Source: Desulfobacteraceae bacterium
GTDB lineage: Bacteria > Desulfobacterota > Desulfobacteria > Desulfobacterales > UBA11574
Length of the DNA stretch: 35,182 nucleotides
Assembly (NCBI GenBank): GCA_030613575.1
Contig: JAUWLP010000007.1
Span: 1 to 35,182 of the forward strand
Direction: 5' to 3'
Positions within the stretch are counted from its first letter, which is position 1, and each line of letters opens with the position of its first letter. Positions 16,213-25,298 of the stretch are shown one piece after another. The translations under genes were made by a program, and so were the position numbers. A model generated the notes under the pieces. That model did no database searches. It had not been told where the DNA came from and saw only the letters and a program-made list of their open reading frames with translations.

Positions 16213-17535
16213 TTAATTATTAACCATTCCTGGTGACCAATCCGGTTCTGTTTGCTCGCCCTCCAAGGCAAGTAATCGTCTCTGGTCGGTTCCATAAGCA
16301 GTCATAACATAGATTCTGGAAGGCCCTTCCCGTGTAGAACTGAACACAATAAGGCTTCCGTCCGGTGACCATGAAGGCGCCTCGTTGTCGCCCTGATCAT
16401 GTGTCAGTTGAATCGGGCCCTGACCGTCAATACCGATAACGAAGATATTATTTCGGCCGTTTCCCATCCCTGCATAGGCCACTTTGTCCCCTTTGGGCGA
16501 CCAGCTTGGCTGTGTATTATATCGTCCCTGAAACGTCAGTCTTCTTACCGCTCCTGAAGATATATTTTTAATATAAACCTGGGGTGTTCCGGGTCTTTTT
16601 GAAACAAAAGCCATATGCTTTCCATCCGGCGACCATGAAGGCGACAGATCAATACCCCTTTTCTTTGTTAATCTATTAATAACTTTCCCGGTTCCGGTCA
16701 ATAGATAAATTTCCGGATCACCTGAAAATGAAAGGGTCGCTGCCAGAGCAAATTTGTTGGGAACCCAGGCAGGTGTGATATTTATTCCTTTTTTTGAAAT
16801 CACAGCCCCTCGCTTTTGTCTTAAATGCTTTATATAAAGATCGGGGTTGCCCTTTGCATATGAGGTATAAGCCAGCCATTTCCCGTCAGATGACCATGCC
16901 GGAGAAAGGGTAATACTTTTTAAATGCGTTATCTGCCTGGGATTGTATCCGTCAAATTCACATATGTATATTTCCTTGTTTCCCGAACTTTTGGAAACAA
17001 ATGCAATCTCACTATTAAAAAATCCTTTGTCCCCGGTCAGAATAAAAACAATCTCGCTGCAAAAACGGCGGACTATTTTTCGCTGATTCTTGATCAATCC
17101 CTTGTATCTTTTACCGACCAGCAATTTTTCTTTAAAAGTGTCATAAAGTCGAAGCTCCATTTCCACCTGGTTGCCCTCAATCAAAACACCTCCTGTTACC
17201 AGGAGCTCTGCTCCGATACTGGTCCAGTTATGAAAATTTACATTTGCCAAAGAGGTCACGGTCTGCATGTCAACAAGGAAGGCTTCACGGTCAAGAATCT
17301 TGAAATAGCCCGTAAATTCCAATGATTCGGAAAGCAAATCAGATGCTGTTTTTGATAGGCGCTCTGCGGCGTCGCCGGAATAAATCTTCTTGAACACAGG
17401 GATTGCAATTGGAATTTTTCGCAAAAAAGGATGGGTTATATCAATATAATCGTATCCGCCCCGACATATGCCAGTTCCAACCACAAAAGATAATATGATA
17501 ATCAAGCATATTGTTTTAATATAGCATTTTTTCAT
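16213..17535 (-). CDS. tolB: Tol-Pal periplasmic protein TolB
   Basis: 440-aa periplasmic protein with a cleavable signal peptide (MKKCYIKTICLIIILSFVVG...), an N-terminal alpha/beta domain (about 30-165) and a C-terminal six-bladed beta-propeller. The repeated SPAWSSDGKWLAYTS, SPSWSPDGKHMAFVS, QPSWSPKGDKVAY and APSWSPDGSLIVFSS blocks are the WD40-like PD40 repeats typical of TolB. It binds Pal and TolA in the periplasm. ACAAGGATAG precedes the ATG. It lies between tolA and pal in the canonical order. Confidence 0.95.
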   Translation of the reverse strand: MKKCYIKTICLIIILSFVVGTGICRGGYDYIDITHPFLRKIPIAIPVFKKIYSGDAAERLSKTASDLLSESLEFTGYFKILDREAFLVDMQTVTSLANVNFHNWTSIGAELLVTGGVLIEGNQVEMELRLYDTFKEKLLVGKRYKGLIKNQRKIVRRFCSEIVFILTGDKGFFNSEIAFVSKSSGNKEIYICEFDGYNPRQITHLKSITLSPAWSSDGKWLAYTSYAKGNPDLYIKHLRQKRGAVISKKGINITPAWVPNKFALAATLSFSGDPEIYLLTGTGKVINRLTKKRGIDLSPSWSPDGKHMAFVSKRPGTPQVYIKNISSGAVRRLTFQGRYNTQPSWSPKGDKVAYAGMGNGRNNIFVIGIDGQGPIQLTHDQGDNEAPSWSPDGSLIVFSSTREGPSRIYVMTAYGTDQRRLLALEGEQTEPDWSPGMVNN

Positions 17536-17566
17536 TCTATCCTTGTAAAATATTGTAAGCTCAACC

Positions 17567-18451
17567 CTATTTTATCCCTTCGGGTGTAAACCTCAGGCCG
17601 ACAGTTACAAAGGGCTTTTTTACCCCCGGTGGATGAGGGCGAACAGGATTTGATTTCATAATAGCTTTTTTGGCTGATTCATCGAAATAGCTGTTTCCGG
17701 ACCTTTTATCAAACCATATATCTTTTATCTCGCCGTTTGGCATAACTTTAAGTGCCAGATAAGCCTCAAGATTTTTTTGCCCCCTGGCCAGTTGCTCGGA
17801 AAATGCCCACTGTTTCTGAATTTGATACGCAATTTCGATGCAATATATATCAATTAATTCCAAAACTTTTTTACTGCCGGCCCCGGACTCGCCGGGTATC
17901 CCTGAACCTTTTACATCTTGATACTTTTTACGGTTATTTGGTCCGGTCTTTTTTGCCTGATCCTTCAGACGATCAATAGCCTGTCTGATCTGATCGGGTC
18001 TTGATTTTTCAACTTTCTTTTCAAGTTGGGCTATTGCGCTTTTAACCACTCTGGCGGACTTGAACGTCTTTTTTTTAAGTGATTTTTTTATCTTCTTCTT
18101 TTTGGGCGCAATAGAAATCGCTTTTAAGGGCTTCTGAACTGTTGCAGGAACAGTTTTTGATACAGCTTTAGGTGCCGTAGTCTTTTTTTTTACTGTTGCC
18201 GGTCTTTTAAGTTCTGCAGGCCGCTGATTGTCCGGACCCAATGCTTTGATTGGGGCAGGCAATGTAACCATGCTGACATTTATAACTGAAAGAGAAGGTC
18301 TTCTATTTGTTGCATAACCCGGAGCAAATATCAAAATTACAAAAAGGATCAGATGGCATATGAAGGAAACACTAAAGGTTAAAAAAAATGTCCTGCGTTC
18401 GTATTCCTTATCCTGGGACAAATAAGAATTTGAATGCATACGTTTATTCAT
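17567..18451 (-). CDS. tolA: TolA-like energy-transducing protein (TonB C-terminal domain)
   Basis: 294-aa inner-membrane protein with one N-terminal membrane span (about 22-46, FLTFSVSFICHLILFVILIF), a long Pro/Lys/Ala-rich periplasmic stalk (60-190) and a C-terminal TonB/TolA domain (205-294). That domain includes LKVMPNGEIKDIWFDKRSGNSYFDESAKKAI. It transmits proton-motive-force energy from TolQR to the outer membrane. It is shorter than E. coli TolA (about 420 aa) because of the stalk. Its start overlaps the tolR stop by one base (TGATG), so the two are translationally coupled. Confidence 0.88.
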   Translation of the reverse strand: MNKRMHSNSYLSQDKEYERRTFFLTFSVSFICHLILFVILIFAPGYATNRRPSLSVINVSMVTLPAPIKALGPDNQRPAELKRPATVKKKTTAPKAVSKTVPATVQKPLKAISIAPKKKKIKKSLKKKTFKSARVVKSAIAQLEKKVEKSRPDQIRQAIDRLKDQAKKTGPNNRKKYQDVKGSGIPGESGAGSKKVLELIDIYCIEIAYQIQKQWAFSEQLARGQKNLEAYLALKVMPNGEIKDIWFDKRSGNSYFDESAKKAIMKSNPVRPHPPGVKKPFVTVGLRFTPEGIK

Positions 18452-18891
18452 CAGCTTTTTGCTTTTCGTTTCCTTCCTTCCTTTTTTTGATGAATCGGCT
18501 CAGTCACCATACCCAGCTTCTCAACCCCGGCCTCTTTTATTTCGGACATTACTTGAACTACAAACCCATAAGGTATTTCCTTGTCAGCCCGAAGGTAAAC
18601 TCCCCGATCCTCCCGACTTCCAAGAATTTTTTTTAGTTTTTCCTGAAGAAAATCGAATGCAACCTGATAGTCGTTAATAAACACCTGATTCTTATTGTTG
18701 ATAGTAATTATAAGATGCTCTTTTTCTGCAATAAGCGGCTGTGATGTGGTCTCGGGAAGGGCAACATCTACACCCTGCATCATCATGGGTGCAGTTACCA
18801 TAAAAATAACCAGAAGAACCAGCATAACATCAACAAACGGTGTTACATTAATATCAGACATAAGGCGGTCACTGTTACCCTCGAGTGCCAT
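18451..18891 (-). CDS. tolR: TolR / ExbD-family biopolymer transport protein
   Basis: 146-aa protein with a short cytoplasmic head, one membrane span (about 18-38, FVDVMLVLLVIFMVTAPM) containing the key aspartate of the proton pathway (D in FVDVMLVL), and a periplasmic domain with LRADKEIPYGFVVQVM. It forms the TolQ-TolR proton-driven motor. AAGGAG about 8 bases upstream of the start comes from the end of the 17-base duplication in tolQ. The operon context makes TolR, not ExbD, the assignment. Confidence 0.93.
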   Translation of the reverse strand: MALEGNSDRLMSDINVTPFVDVMLVLLVIFMVTAPMMMQGVDVALPETTSQPLIAEKEHLIITINNKNQVFINDYQVAFDFLQEKLKKILGSREDRGVYLRADKEIPYGFVVQVMSEIKEAGVEKLGMVTEPIHQKKEGRKRKAKS

Positions 18892-18904
18892 TAATGTTTC
18901 TCCT

Positions 18905-18938
18905 TATAGTATTATATCCCGTATAGTATTATATCCCG
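18905..18938. repeat. Perfect 17-bp tandem duplication at the tolQ 3' end
   Basis: TATAGTATTATATCCCG occurs twice head to tail (18905-18921 and 18922-18938). On the sense strand, a single copy would end tolQ as ...ERDIIL followed by TAA. The extra copy shifts the reading frame, so the present protein ends ERDIILYGI. The tolR ribosome binding site follows the second sense-strand copy and is unchanged. Confidence 0.9.
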
Positions 18939-19643
18939 TTCAATAATATTTAAAAAATCTGCGGAAAAATTTTGCAGTTCGGATTCAACAATTCTTATCT
19001 TTTGCGTAAAATGATTAAAAGCAATAACCGCCGGTATGGCAGCTGCTAGTCCGGCGGCCGTTGCAATAAGGGCTTCGGAAATCCCGGGAGCGACTACAGC
19101 AAGGCTAGCCGAACCCCTAAGCCCGATACCATGAAAAGAATTCATGATACCCCACACTGTCCCGAACAAACCGATAAAAGGGGTTGTGTTCCCGGTGGTG
19201 GCAAGAAAAGGGACCATTCGAGTCATGCGGGTGGTCTCGGTGTTAATTGCCCGCCGCAAGGCCCGTTTAACATTGCCGATTCCGGTGAATCTGGAACCCA
19301 AAGATGCGCCTTCTGCTCCTGACGAATGTGTTGATCTTGATTCTGTTGGATCCTTGAATCGGCTCGATTTTTTAAGTTCCACATATCCCACACGAAAAAT
19401 CCTGGCAACGGGACTGCCACTGAGCTGCTTTGCCTTGGAAAAAGCATTGGACAGGTTCTTGCTTTTCCAGAAAAAATCAATAAATTCTGCCGACTCGGAG
19501 AATGCCTTTTTGATATACCTATATTTTATTATCATGATTGCCCATGATGTTACCGAAAAAAAGAGCAGCAACAACAGCACAAACTGAACCATAAGACCGG
19601 CGTTAATTATCATGTGTAATACATCTATCTTTGCAAGATTCAT
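18912..19643 (-). CDS. tolQ: TolQ / ExbB-family proton channel protein
   Basis: 243-aa three-span inner-membrane protein. Span 1 is near residues 12-35 (INAGLMVQFVLLLLLFFSVTSW). Spans 2 and 3 are near 145-170 and 190-215 within the conserved TTGNTTPFIGLFGTVWGIMNSF and AGLAAAIPAVIAFNHF. It forms the pentameric channel around TolR dimers. A Ser/Gly-rich insertion (about 95-120) in the cytoplasmic loop is longer than I would expect. The C-terminus has been altered by the 17-base duplication described separately. It heads the operon, with the divergent HD gene upstream. Confidence 0.93.
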   Translation of the reverse strand: MNLAKIDVLHMIINAGLMVQFVLLLLLFFSVTSWAIMIIKYRYIKKAFSESAEFIDFFWKSKNLSNAFSKAKQLSGSPVARIFRVGYVELKKSSRFKDPTESRSTHSSGAEGASLGSRFTGIGNVKRALRRAINTETTRMTRMVPFLATTGNTTPFIGLFGTVWGIMNSFHGIGLRGSASLAVVAPGISEALIATAAGLAAAIPAVIAFNHFTQKIRIVESELQNFSADFLNIIERDIILYGI

Positions 19644-19789
19644 TAAACAACTCCGTGTTTCATATAATTATACCTGAAACGATAATATTTTCAAAAAGCT
19701 ACAATGTCACCCAATTTCTAATTTTTTCAACTATTTTTTAACTATATGAACCTGATTATGGTGTCAAGAAATTTGGTTTGTTCACAAAA

Positions 19790-19819
19790 TTGTCATTAAT
19801 TTTTGTATTGCTTTATAAA
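19790..19819 (+). promoter_or_regulatory. Putative promoter of the HD-domain gene
   Basis: TTGTCA (19790-19795), an 18-base spacer and TATAAA (19814-19819) match sigma-70 elements well. They lie 66 bases before the chosen start at 19886, next to a copy of the dispersed repeat end (19821-19840), which would then be within the 5' leader. Confidence 0.4.
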
Positions 19820-19820
19820 T

Positions 19821-19840
19821 GATGATCTCGTAAAAAGTCA
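19821..19840. repeat. Solo left end of the dispersed repeat
   Basis: GATGATCTCGTAAAAAGTCA is identical over all 20 bases to 101-120. No opposite arm is found before the HD gene. It lies between the divergent tolQ and HD genes. Confidence 0.7.
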
Positions 19841-19885
19841 AAAAAAATGGTCAATTTTCAATTAAATTTAGTATGGGGAGATCTT

Positions 19886-20455
19886 ATGAAAAACATTGCA
19901 AATCTTTTGTTCAAAGCAAATATTTTAAAAAATATTCCCAGATCCGGTTACCATTTTCTCGGGGCTGGAAAGGAGTCTGTGGCCGAGCATTCATTCAGCG
20001 TTTCATTCATTGCTTTTGTCATGTCTCAAATGGAACCGGATGTTGACGCTCTCAGACTGATAGCCATGTCCCTGGTGCATGACCTCCCGGAGGCAAAAAC
20101 CGGTGACCTTAACTACGTCCAAAAAAAATATGTAACCGCAGATGAAAATAAGGCTGTTAGAGATATTACAAGAGACTTGCCCTTTGGTACAAAACTTGCC
20201 GATCTAATAGAGGAATTTAATGCATGCCGGTCCACAGAGTCCAAACTTGCAAATGATGCGGACCAGCTTGCACTTATCCTTGACTTAAAATCGCTTTCGG
20301 ACATCGGCTATGAACCTCCCAAAAAGTGGCTGCCCTACGCGTTGAAGCGTCTGAAAACCAAAACCGGTCGAACCCTTGCAGAAAGTATTATGCAAACAGA
20401 ATGGGATGCATGGTGGCTTGAAAATTATGTTGACAGTCCAAATAAAAAGGAATAA
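19886..20455 (+). CDS. HD-domain phosphohydrolase, YfbR-like 5'-nucleotidase candidate
   Basis: 189 aa from ATG 19886, where GGGGAG sits 6-11 bases upstream. The track start adds 13 residues derived from the sequence after the repeat arm. HD-superfamily metal ligands are visible: H in VAEHSFSVSF, the HD doublet in LVHDLPEAKTGDL, and a later D in NDADQLALILDLK. The fold and order resemble YfbR-type 5'-deoxyribonucleotidases, which dephosphorylate dNMPs, but the substrate is not certain. It lies 77 bases upstream of the sdh operon in the same direction. Confidence 0.8.
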   Translation: MKNIANLLFKANILKNIPRSGYHFLGAGKESVAEHSFSVSFIAFVMSQMEPDVDALRLIAMSLVHDLPEAKTGDLNYVQKKYVTADENKAVRDITRDLPFGTKLADLIEEFNACRSTESKLANDADQLALILDLKSLSDIGYEPPKKWLPYALKRLKTKTGRTLAESIMQTEWDAWWLENYVDSPNKKE

Positions 20456-20471
20456 ATTTTTTCTTTTGTTT

Positions 20472-20495
20472 GATGAATTCGATTTAAAATTCATC
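20472..20495. promoter_or_regulatory. Inverted repeat ahead of the sdh operon
   Basis: GATGAATT and AATTCATC form a perfect 8-bp stem around an 8-base loop, in the 77-base gap between the HD gene and sdhC. There is no T-tract behind it, so it may be an operator or a weak mRNA structure rather than a terminator. Confidence 0.35.
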
Positions 20496-20532
20496 ATTAA
20501 TTGATAACAAGTTCAACGTATTGGAGGAAGAG

Positions 20533-21174
20533 ATGAATTGGCTTACAAACACCATCGGGGCTTCTGTTGGGAAAAAGCTGATGATGGCCATTACCGGCCT
20601 CGGCTTCTGCTGTTTCCTGACAATACATCTTGCCGGCAACCTGACGATATACGGCGGTAAAGATTTTTTTAACTCGTATGTGGATCATCTCCATTCATTA
20701 GGGCCTCTTGTAACCCTGGCAGAATTAGGGCTTTTATTTTTTGCCACCCTACATATTTTAACAGGCACACTCCTTTTTTATCAAAACTTTAAAGCCAGGC
20801 CGATCAGATATTCGGTCAACAAACGTGCCGGCGGACGTACTCTTGGGTCGGCAACCATGCCGTACACCGGTTTTATTCTGCTGCTTTTTGTTATATTTCA
20901 CTTGTTAAATCTTCATTTTGTGGACAAAACCAATACGACCACTTTTCAACTACTGTCGAGTTCGTTTGCAAACCCCGTATATATATTCATTTATACTTTT
21001 GCAGTGATCATTGCAGCGATTCATGTAAGCCACGGACTCTGGAGTGCCTTCCAGACTCTTGGAGTCGATCACCCGAAATATACACCCTTTATCAGGGGCT
21101 TGAGTATTGTATTCAGCGTAGCTATCGGGATCGGTTTTGGTTTTATCCCGATCTATATATCGCTATTAATATAA
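20533..21174 (+). CDS. sdhC: Succinate dehydrogenase/fumarate reductase cytochrome b subunit
   Basis: 213-aa membrane anchor of the type-B (Wolinella/Bacillus-like) complex II with five hydrophobic spans. It should carry two hemes b and the menaquinone site. Candidate heme ligands are the histidines in [22 protein letters not shown] and [11 protein letters not shown] 20533 is preceded by TTGGAGGAAGAG; the track TTG at 20521 lies within this ribosome binding site and is rejected. It is followed by sdhA after 11 bases. There is no separate SdhD, as expected for type B. Confidence 0.9.
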   Translation: MNWLTNTIGASVGKKLMMAITGLGFCCFLTIHLAGNLTIYGGKDFFNSYVDHLHSLGPLVTLAELGLLFFATLHILTGTLLFYQNFKARPIRYSVNKRAGGRTLGSATMPYTGFILLLFVIFHLLNLHFVDKTNTTTFQLLSSSFANPVYIFIYTFAVIIAAIHVSHGLWSAFQTLGVDHPKYTPFIRGLSIVFSVAIGIGFGFIPIYISLLI

Positions 21175-21185
21175 GGAGTTTAAAT

Positions 21186-23099
21186 ATGCAACTTGATGCA
21201 AAAATACCTTCAGGTCCCCTTGCAGAAAAATGGGATAAGCACCGTTTTGAGCTTAAGCTTGTCAATCCTGCCAACAAAAGAAAATATAATATCATTGTGG
21301 TGGGAACAGGTCTTGCCGGCGGTTCTGCCGCGGCATCGCTGGCCGAACTGGGTTATTATGTAAAAAACTTCTGTATCCAGGACAGTCCCCGGCGTGCTCA
21401 CAGCATTGCAGCCCAGGGCGGGATCAATGCCGCCAAAAACTACCAGAATGATGGTGACAGTATCTGGCGTCTTTTTTACGACACCATCAAAGGCGGCGAT
21501 TTCAGAGCCAGAGAAGCCAATGTCTATCGTCTTGCGCAGGTAAGTAATAATATTATCGACCATTGTGTTGCCCAGGGCATACCGTTTGCCCGTGAATACG
21601 GAGGCCTTCTGGCCAACCGCAGCTTTGGCGGCGCCCAGGTGTCCAGGACATTTTACGCTCGCGGCCAGACCGGTCAGCAGCTTCTTTTAGGAGCTTACAG
21701 CTCATTGATGCGCCAGGTAGCGGCCGGCCAGGTCACCATGTTCCCGCGCCGGGAAATGCTGGACATCGTGGTTATCAACGGACAGGCGCGAGGTATTGTT
21801 GTCAGAAATCTCATCACCGGAGAAATTGAAAGTCATGCAGCCGATGCCGTGGTACTTTGTACCGGCGGGTATGCCAATGTTTTTTACCTTTCCACCAATG
21901 CCATGGCATCTAATGTCAGCGCAACCTTCAGAGCATATAAAAAAGGGGCGTTTTTTGCTAATCCCTGTTATACCCAGATTCATCCCACATGTATCCCGGT
22001 TCACGGAACCTATCAGTCCAAACTGACATTAATGAGTGAAAGCTTGCGAAACGACGGGCGGGTTTGGGTGCCGAAAATCCCCGGAGATAAGCGGCCGCCC
22101 AACCAGATCCCTGAATCTGAGAGAGATTATTACCTTGAAGAAAAATATCCGAGCTTCGGTAACCTGGTTCCCCGGGATGTAGCGTCGCGCAATGCCAAGG
22201 CCCAGTGTGATATGGGCAAAGGCGTGGAGGAAACCGGTTTTGCGGTATACCTTGATTTTGCCGATGCCATTAAACGGGACGGCAAAGAGGTTATCGAACA
22301 AAAATACGGCAATCTTTTCCAAATGTATGAAAAAATAACCGCGTCCAATCCTTATGAAGAACCCATGGTGATTTTCCCAGCGTCTCATTATGTCATGGGA
22401 GGCCTGTGGGTCGATTACAACCTGATGAGCAATCTTGACGGACTGTTTGTCATGGGCGAAGCCAATTTTTCGGATCACGGGGCAAACCGTCTGGGCGCAA
22501 GTGCACTGATGCAAGGTCTGGCGGACGGTTATTTTGTTATTCCATACACCATCGGCGGGTATCTTGCGGGGACGGACCGGCCGGAAATCACAACCGATCA
22601 CCCGGCTTTCAAAGAAGCGACCCATTATGTGACCGAACGTACCCGAAAGCTTCTTTCCATCAACGGAAAACGGACTGTGGATGATATTCACCGTCAGCTG
22701 GGTCAAATTCTCTGGGAATACTGCGGCATGTCACGGAACGATGAGGGACTTTTAAAAGCCAGAAAACTTATTCAGGAACTGCGAGAAGAGTTCTGGAAAA
22801 ATGCCATGGTTCCCGGTTCGTCGGAAGACTTTAACCAGAGCCTGGAGCGGGCCGGCCGGGTGGCCGATTTTCTCGAGTTTGCAGAACTGCTGGTTATCGA
22901 TGCCTTTGAACGCAAGGAATCCTGCGGCGGTCATTTCAACGAAGCATACCAGACCGAAGAGCATGAAGCCAGACGTGACGATGAAAATTTCTGTCACGTG
23001 GCCGCATGGGAATATAAAGGGGATGACAAAGATCCCGAACTCTATAAGGAATCGCTTGTTTTTGAAAACGTCACATTAACACAAAGGAGTTACAAGTGA
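21186..23099 (+). CDS. sdhA: Succinate dehydrogenase/fumarate reductase flavoprotein subunit
   Basis: 637-aa catalytic subunit that interconverts succinate and fumarate. The FAD dinucleotide-binding motif is [17 protein letters not shown] (38-54). The histidine for covalent FAD is H72 in [11 protein letters not shown], and active-site segments such as [24 protein letters not shown] and SHYVMGG(L)WVD are present. Length and insertions fit the type-B menaquinone-linked class, in which succinate oxidation by menaquinone needs membrane potential. GGAG lies ahead of the ATG. The gene overlaps sdhB by 4 bases. Confidence 0.95.
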   Translation: MQLDAKIPSGPLAEKWDKHRFELKLVNPANKRKYNIIVVGTGLAGGSAAASLAELGYYVKNFCIQDSPRRAHSIAAQGGINAAKNYQNDGDSIWRLFYDTIKGGDFRAREANVYRLAQVSNNIIDHCVAQGIPFAREYGGLLANRSFGGAQVSRTFYARGQTGQQLLLGAYSSLMRQVAAGQVTMFPRREMLDIVVINGQARGIVVRNLITGEIESHAADAVVLCTGGYANVFYLSTNAMASNVSATFRAYKKGAFFANPCYTQIHPTCIPVHGTYQSKLTLMSESLRNDGRVWVPKIPGDKRPPNQIPESERDYYLEEKYPSFGNLVPRDVASRNAKAQCDMGKGVEETGFAVYLDFADAIKRDGKEVIEQKYGNLFQMYEKITASNPYEEPMVIFPASHYVMGGLWVDYNLMSNLDGLFVMGEANFSDHGANRLGASALMQGLADGYFVIPYTIGGYLAGTDRPEITTDHPAFKEATHYVTERTRKLLSINGKRTVDDIHRQLGQILWEYCGMSRNDEGLLKARKLIQELREEFWKNAMVPGSSEDFNQSLERAGRVADFLEFAELLVIDAFERKESCGGHFNEAYQTEEHEARRDDENFCHVAAWEYKGDDKDPELYKESLVFENVTLTQRSYK

Positions 23100-23860
23100 C
23101 GAAAAACATTAATATAACGTTAAAAGTCTGGCGACAGAAAGGACCCAATGTAAAAGGCGGTTTTGAAACATATCATGCTACAAACATTTCCACCGATATG
23201 TCCTTTTTGGAGATGGTCGATGTGGTCAACGAGCAGCTTACCTTGGACGGCAAAGATCCCATTGCATTCGATCATGACTGCCGGGAAGGGATCTGCGGAA
23301 TGTGCGGCGCCGTGATCAACGGCCGTTCCCACGGCCCGGAAAAAGGGACAACCCTTTGCCAGCTTCATATGAGGCATTTTTCAAACGGGGATACCATTGT
23401 GATAGAGCCGTGGCGTGCTAAGGCGTTTCCCATCGTAAAGGATCTTGTGGTGGATCGCAGTGCCTTTGATCAAATCATTCTTGCCGGGGGGTATATTTCG
23501 GTAAATACCGGAGGTGCCCCGGATGCCAACAGCATACCCATCGCGCAGGAAATAGCTGAACTGGCCATGGATGCGGCTGCCTGTATCGGATGCGGCGCGT
23601 GTGTTGCCGCCTGTCCCAATGCGTCTGCCATGCTTTTTACAGGTGCCAAGATTTCTCAGCTGGCGCTTTTGCCCCAGGGAAAACCTGAGGCGGCCAATCG
23701 TGCTCTGGCAATGGTCAATAAAATGGACGAGCTTTGTTTCGGCAACTGCAGCAATGAACGAGAATGTGAAGCAGAATGCCCCAAGGAAATTTCCATATCC
23801 AACATTGCCCGATTGAACCGTGAATTTGTAAAAGCAGGTTTGGTCTCCGTCGTAAAATAA
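23096..23860 (+). CDS. sdhB: Succinate dehydrogenase/fumarate reductase iron-sulfur subunit
   Basis: 254-aa electron-transfer subunit. The [2Fe-2S] ligands are C62, C67, C70 (CREGICGMC) and C88. The 8Fe domain has C163, C166, C169, C173 ([12 protein letters not shown]) and C214, C218, C224, C228 ([16 protein letters not shown]) for the [4Fe-4S] and [3Fe-4S] or second cubane cluster. The start codon is GTG in a GTGA overlap with the sdhA stop, behind AAAGGAG. It is the last gene of sdhCAB and is followed by a stem-loop. Confidence 0.95.
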   Translation: MTKNINITLKVWRQKGPNVKGGFETYHATNISTDMSFLEMVDVVNEQLTLDGKDPIAFDHDCREGICGMCGAVINGRSHGPEKGTTLCQLHMRHFSNGDTIVIEPWRAKAFPIVKDLVVDRSAFDQIILAGGYISVNTGGAPDANSIPIAQEIAELAMDAAACIGCGACVAACPNASAMLFTGAKISQLALLPQGKPEAANRALAMVNKMDELCFGNCSNERECEAECPKEISISNIARLNREFVKAGLVSVVK

Positions 23861-23873
23861 AACCCATCTCTAA

Positions 23874-23901
23874 CGGCAGGCGGTACGTACCCGGCCTGCC
23901 G
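23874..23901 (+). terminator. Stem-loop after sdhB, possible terminator
   Basis: CGGCAGGC (23874-23881) pairs perfectly with GCCTGCCG (23894-23901), with a 12-base loop that itself contains the palindrome GGTACGTACC. It lies 14 bases after the sdhB stop. There is no T-tract, so termination would be factor-dependent, or the hairpin may protect the mRNA 3' end. Confidence 0.5.
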
Positions 23902-24082
23902 CCTCGAGACCTTTCCAAAACGCCACCTTATCCTTCCGTGCGTTGAACTTTTCTTTTATTCCTGACTCTTCAGCAGTTCTTGAAAAAGGACTCTTGACTG
24001 TTAAACAAAAAGTGTAATATTGAATGAATTCGTGAAAAGGCGTTTTCTTGACTTTTTACAATACCACTAATATAAGGTGTTT

Positions 24083-25201
24083 ATGAAAAATCTGTTTTCT
24101 TTTCTTGATAATTTATCGGCAAAACTCGGTATTCATGCGACGTATTTTCATATCCTGTTTAAGGCCCTGGCTGCAGTCGCCGGCGCATACCTTATTTGGT
24201 TTGTTCTAAAACGCGTTCTGGCCTATTTTGAGAAAAAAACGAAAAAGACCGAATTTATGAAAACCAATATTCAAATTTTCAGTGTTATCCGTAAGGCCCT
24301 TCTTTATGGTATGGTGCTTGCAGCCGGTACTTATCTCATCAGACTTTTTAATATCATTCTTTTGGAAAAAATCTTTCAAGCATTCATGATTATACTCCTG
24401 GCAACTCCTGCAAAAGACAGTCTGTTAATCGTACTGGTCTACCTTGAAAAAAATTTAGCAGACAAAACAGAAACCAAAGTCGATGATATTATTTTCGATC
24501 TTCTCAATAAATTTTCAGGTGCTATTATCTATGCGACCGCTGCTATTCTTGCGTTAGACTTTCTGGGAGTCAATGTCATGCCTTTTATTGCCGGCGCCGG
24601 CGTGGCCGGTATTGCCATCGGCTTTGCGGCCAAGGATACATTGTCCAACCTTATCGCCGGGGTGTTGCTCATTATCGATCGGCCATTTGAAATCGGTGAC
24701 CGTATCGAAGTGTGGAGTGCTCCTGCCGGAAGTGCGACCTGGGGAGATGTTGTCGATATCGGCCTGCGCGCTACCAAGATCAAGACGACCGACAATATTG
24801 TGATCATCATTCCCAACAATGAAATCATGAAACGGGATATCGTCAACTACACGATTATTTCGACAAAGATCAGAGTCCGGGTTAATATCGGGGTTTCATA
24901 TGATTCGGATACTGAAAAAGCAAAGGAATTAATCAACCGTGTTGCAAGATCACTGGCCTGGGTTTCAAAAGAACCCCCGCCCAAAGTTGTTGTGAGAAAT
25001 TTCGGAGAATCTTCGGTAGATCTTCAGCTAAGGGTATGGATTGATGATGCACGGAAGCGTATGGATACGATTTCCTGTATAACCGACAAAGTCAAGGAGG
25101 TTTTTGATAAAAACGGGGTTGAAATACCCTACCCGAAAAGGGACATTACCATAGTAAATAAATCCCGAATAGAATCGGGGGAAATCCAAAAAACACCCTA
25201 A
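24083..25201 (+). CDS. MscS-family small-conductance mechanosensitive channel
   Basis: 372 aa from ATG 24083 (TAAGG 6 bases upstream; the track GTG at 24077 overlaps this site). Hydrophobic spans at about 20-45, 70-90 and 95-115 precede the pore helix. The Gly/Ala-rich TM3 signature is clear, AGAGVAGIAIGFAAKDTLSNLIAG, and is followed by the beta domain start DRPFEIGDRIEV and a C-terminal alpha/beta domain. The channel opens under membrane tension to release solutes during hypo-osmotic shock. It precedes a chloride-channel operon in the same direction, which gives an osmotic or ionic theme. Confidence 0.88.
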   Translation: MKNLFSFLDNLSAKLGIHATYFHILFKALAAVAGAYLIWFVLKRVLAYFEKKTKKTEFMKTNIQIFSVIRKALLYGMVLAAGTYLIRLFNIILLEKIFQAFMIILLATPAKDSLLIVLVYLEKNLADKTETKVDDIIFDLLNKFSGAIIYATAAILALDFLGVNVMPFIAGAGVAGIAIGFAAKDTLSNLIAGVLLIIDRPFEIGDRIEVWSAPAGSATWGDVVDIGLRATKIKTTDNIVIIIPNNEIMKRDIVNYTIISTKIRVRVNIGVSYDSDTEKAKELINRVARSLAWVSKEPPPKVVVRNFGESSVDLQLRVWIDDARKRMDTISCITDKVKEVFDKNGVEIPYPKRDITIVNKSRIESGEIQKTP

Positions 25202-25210
25202 TAAAACTTC

Positions 25211-25253
25211 TTGATTTGAAAACATATTATAGTTATTACCAAAAATTTGGTAA
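25211..25253 (+). promoter_or_regulatory. Putative promoter overlapped by a perfect 8-bp palindromic operator
   Basis: TTGATT (25211-25216), 17 bases and TATTAC (25234-25239) form a plausible promoter. The perfect inverted repeat TTACCAAA-AA-TTTGGTAA (25236-25253) overlaps the -10 box and the expected transcription start, the classic position of a repressor operator. The first gene downstream encodes a DNA-binding HTH fused to an EIIA domain, which could be the regulator. Confidence 0.45.
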
Positions 25254-25298
25254 AAGCAAGGGATGTAAATTTAAATCTTTTTGTCGCATGATACCTGT

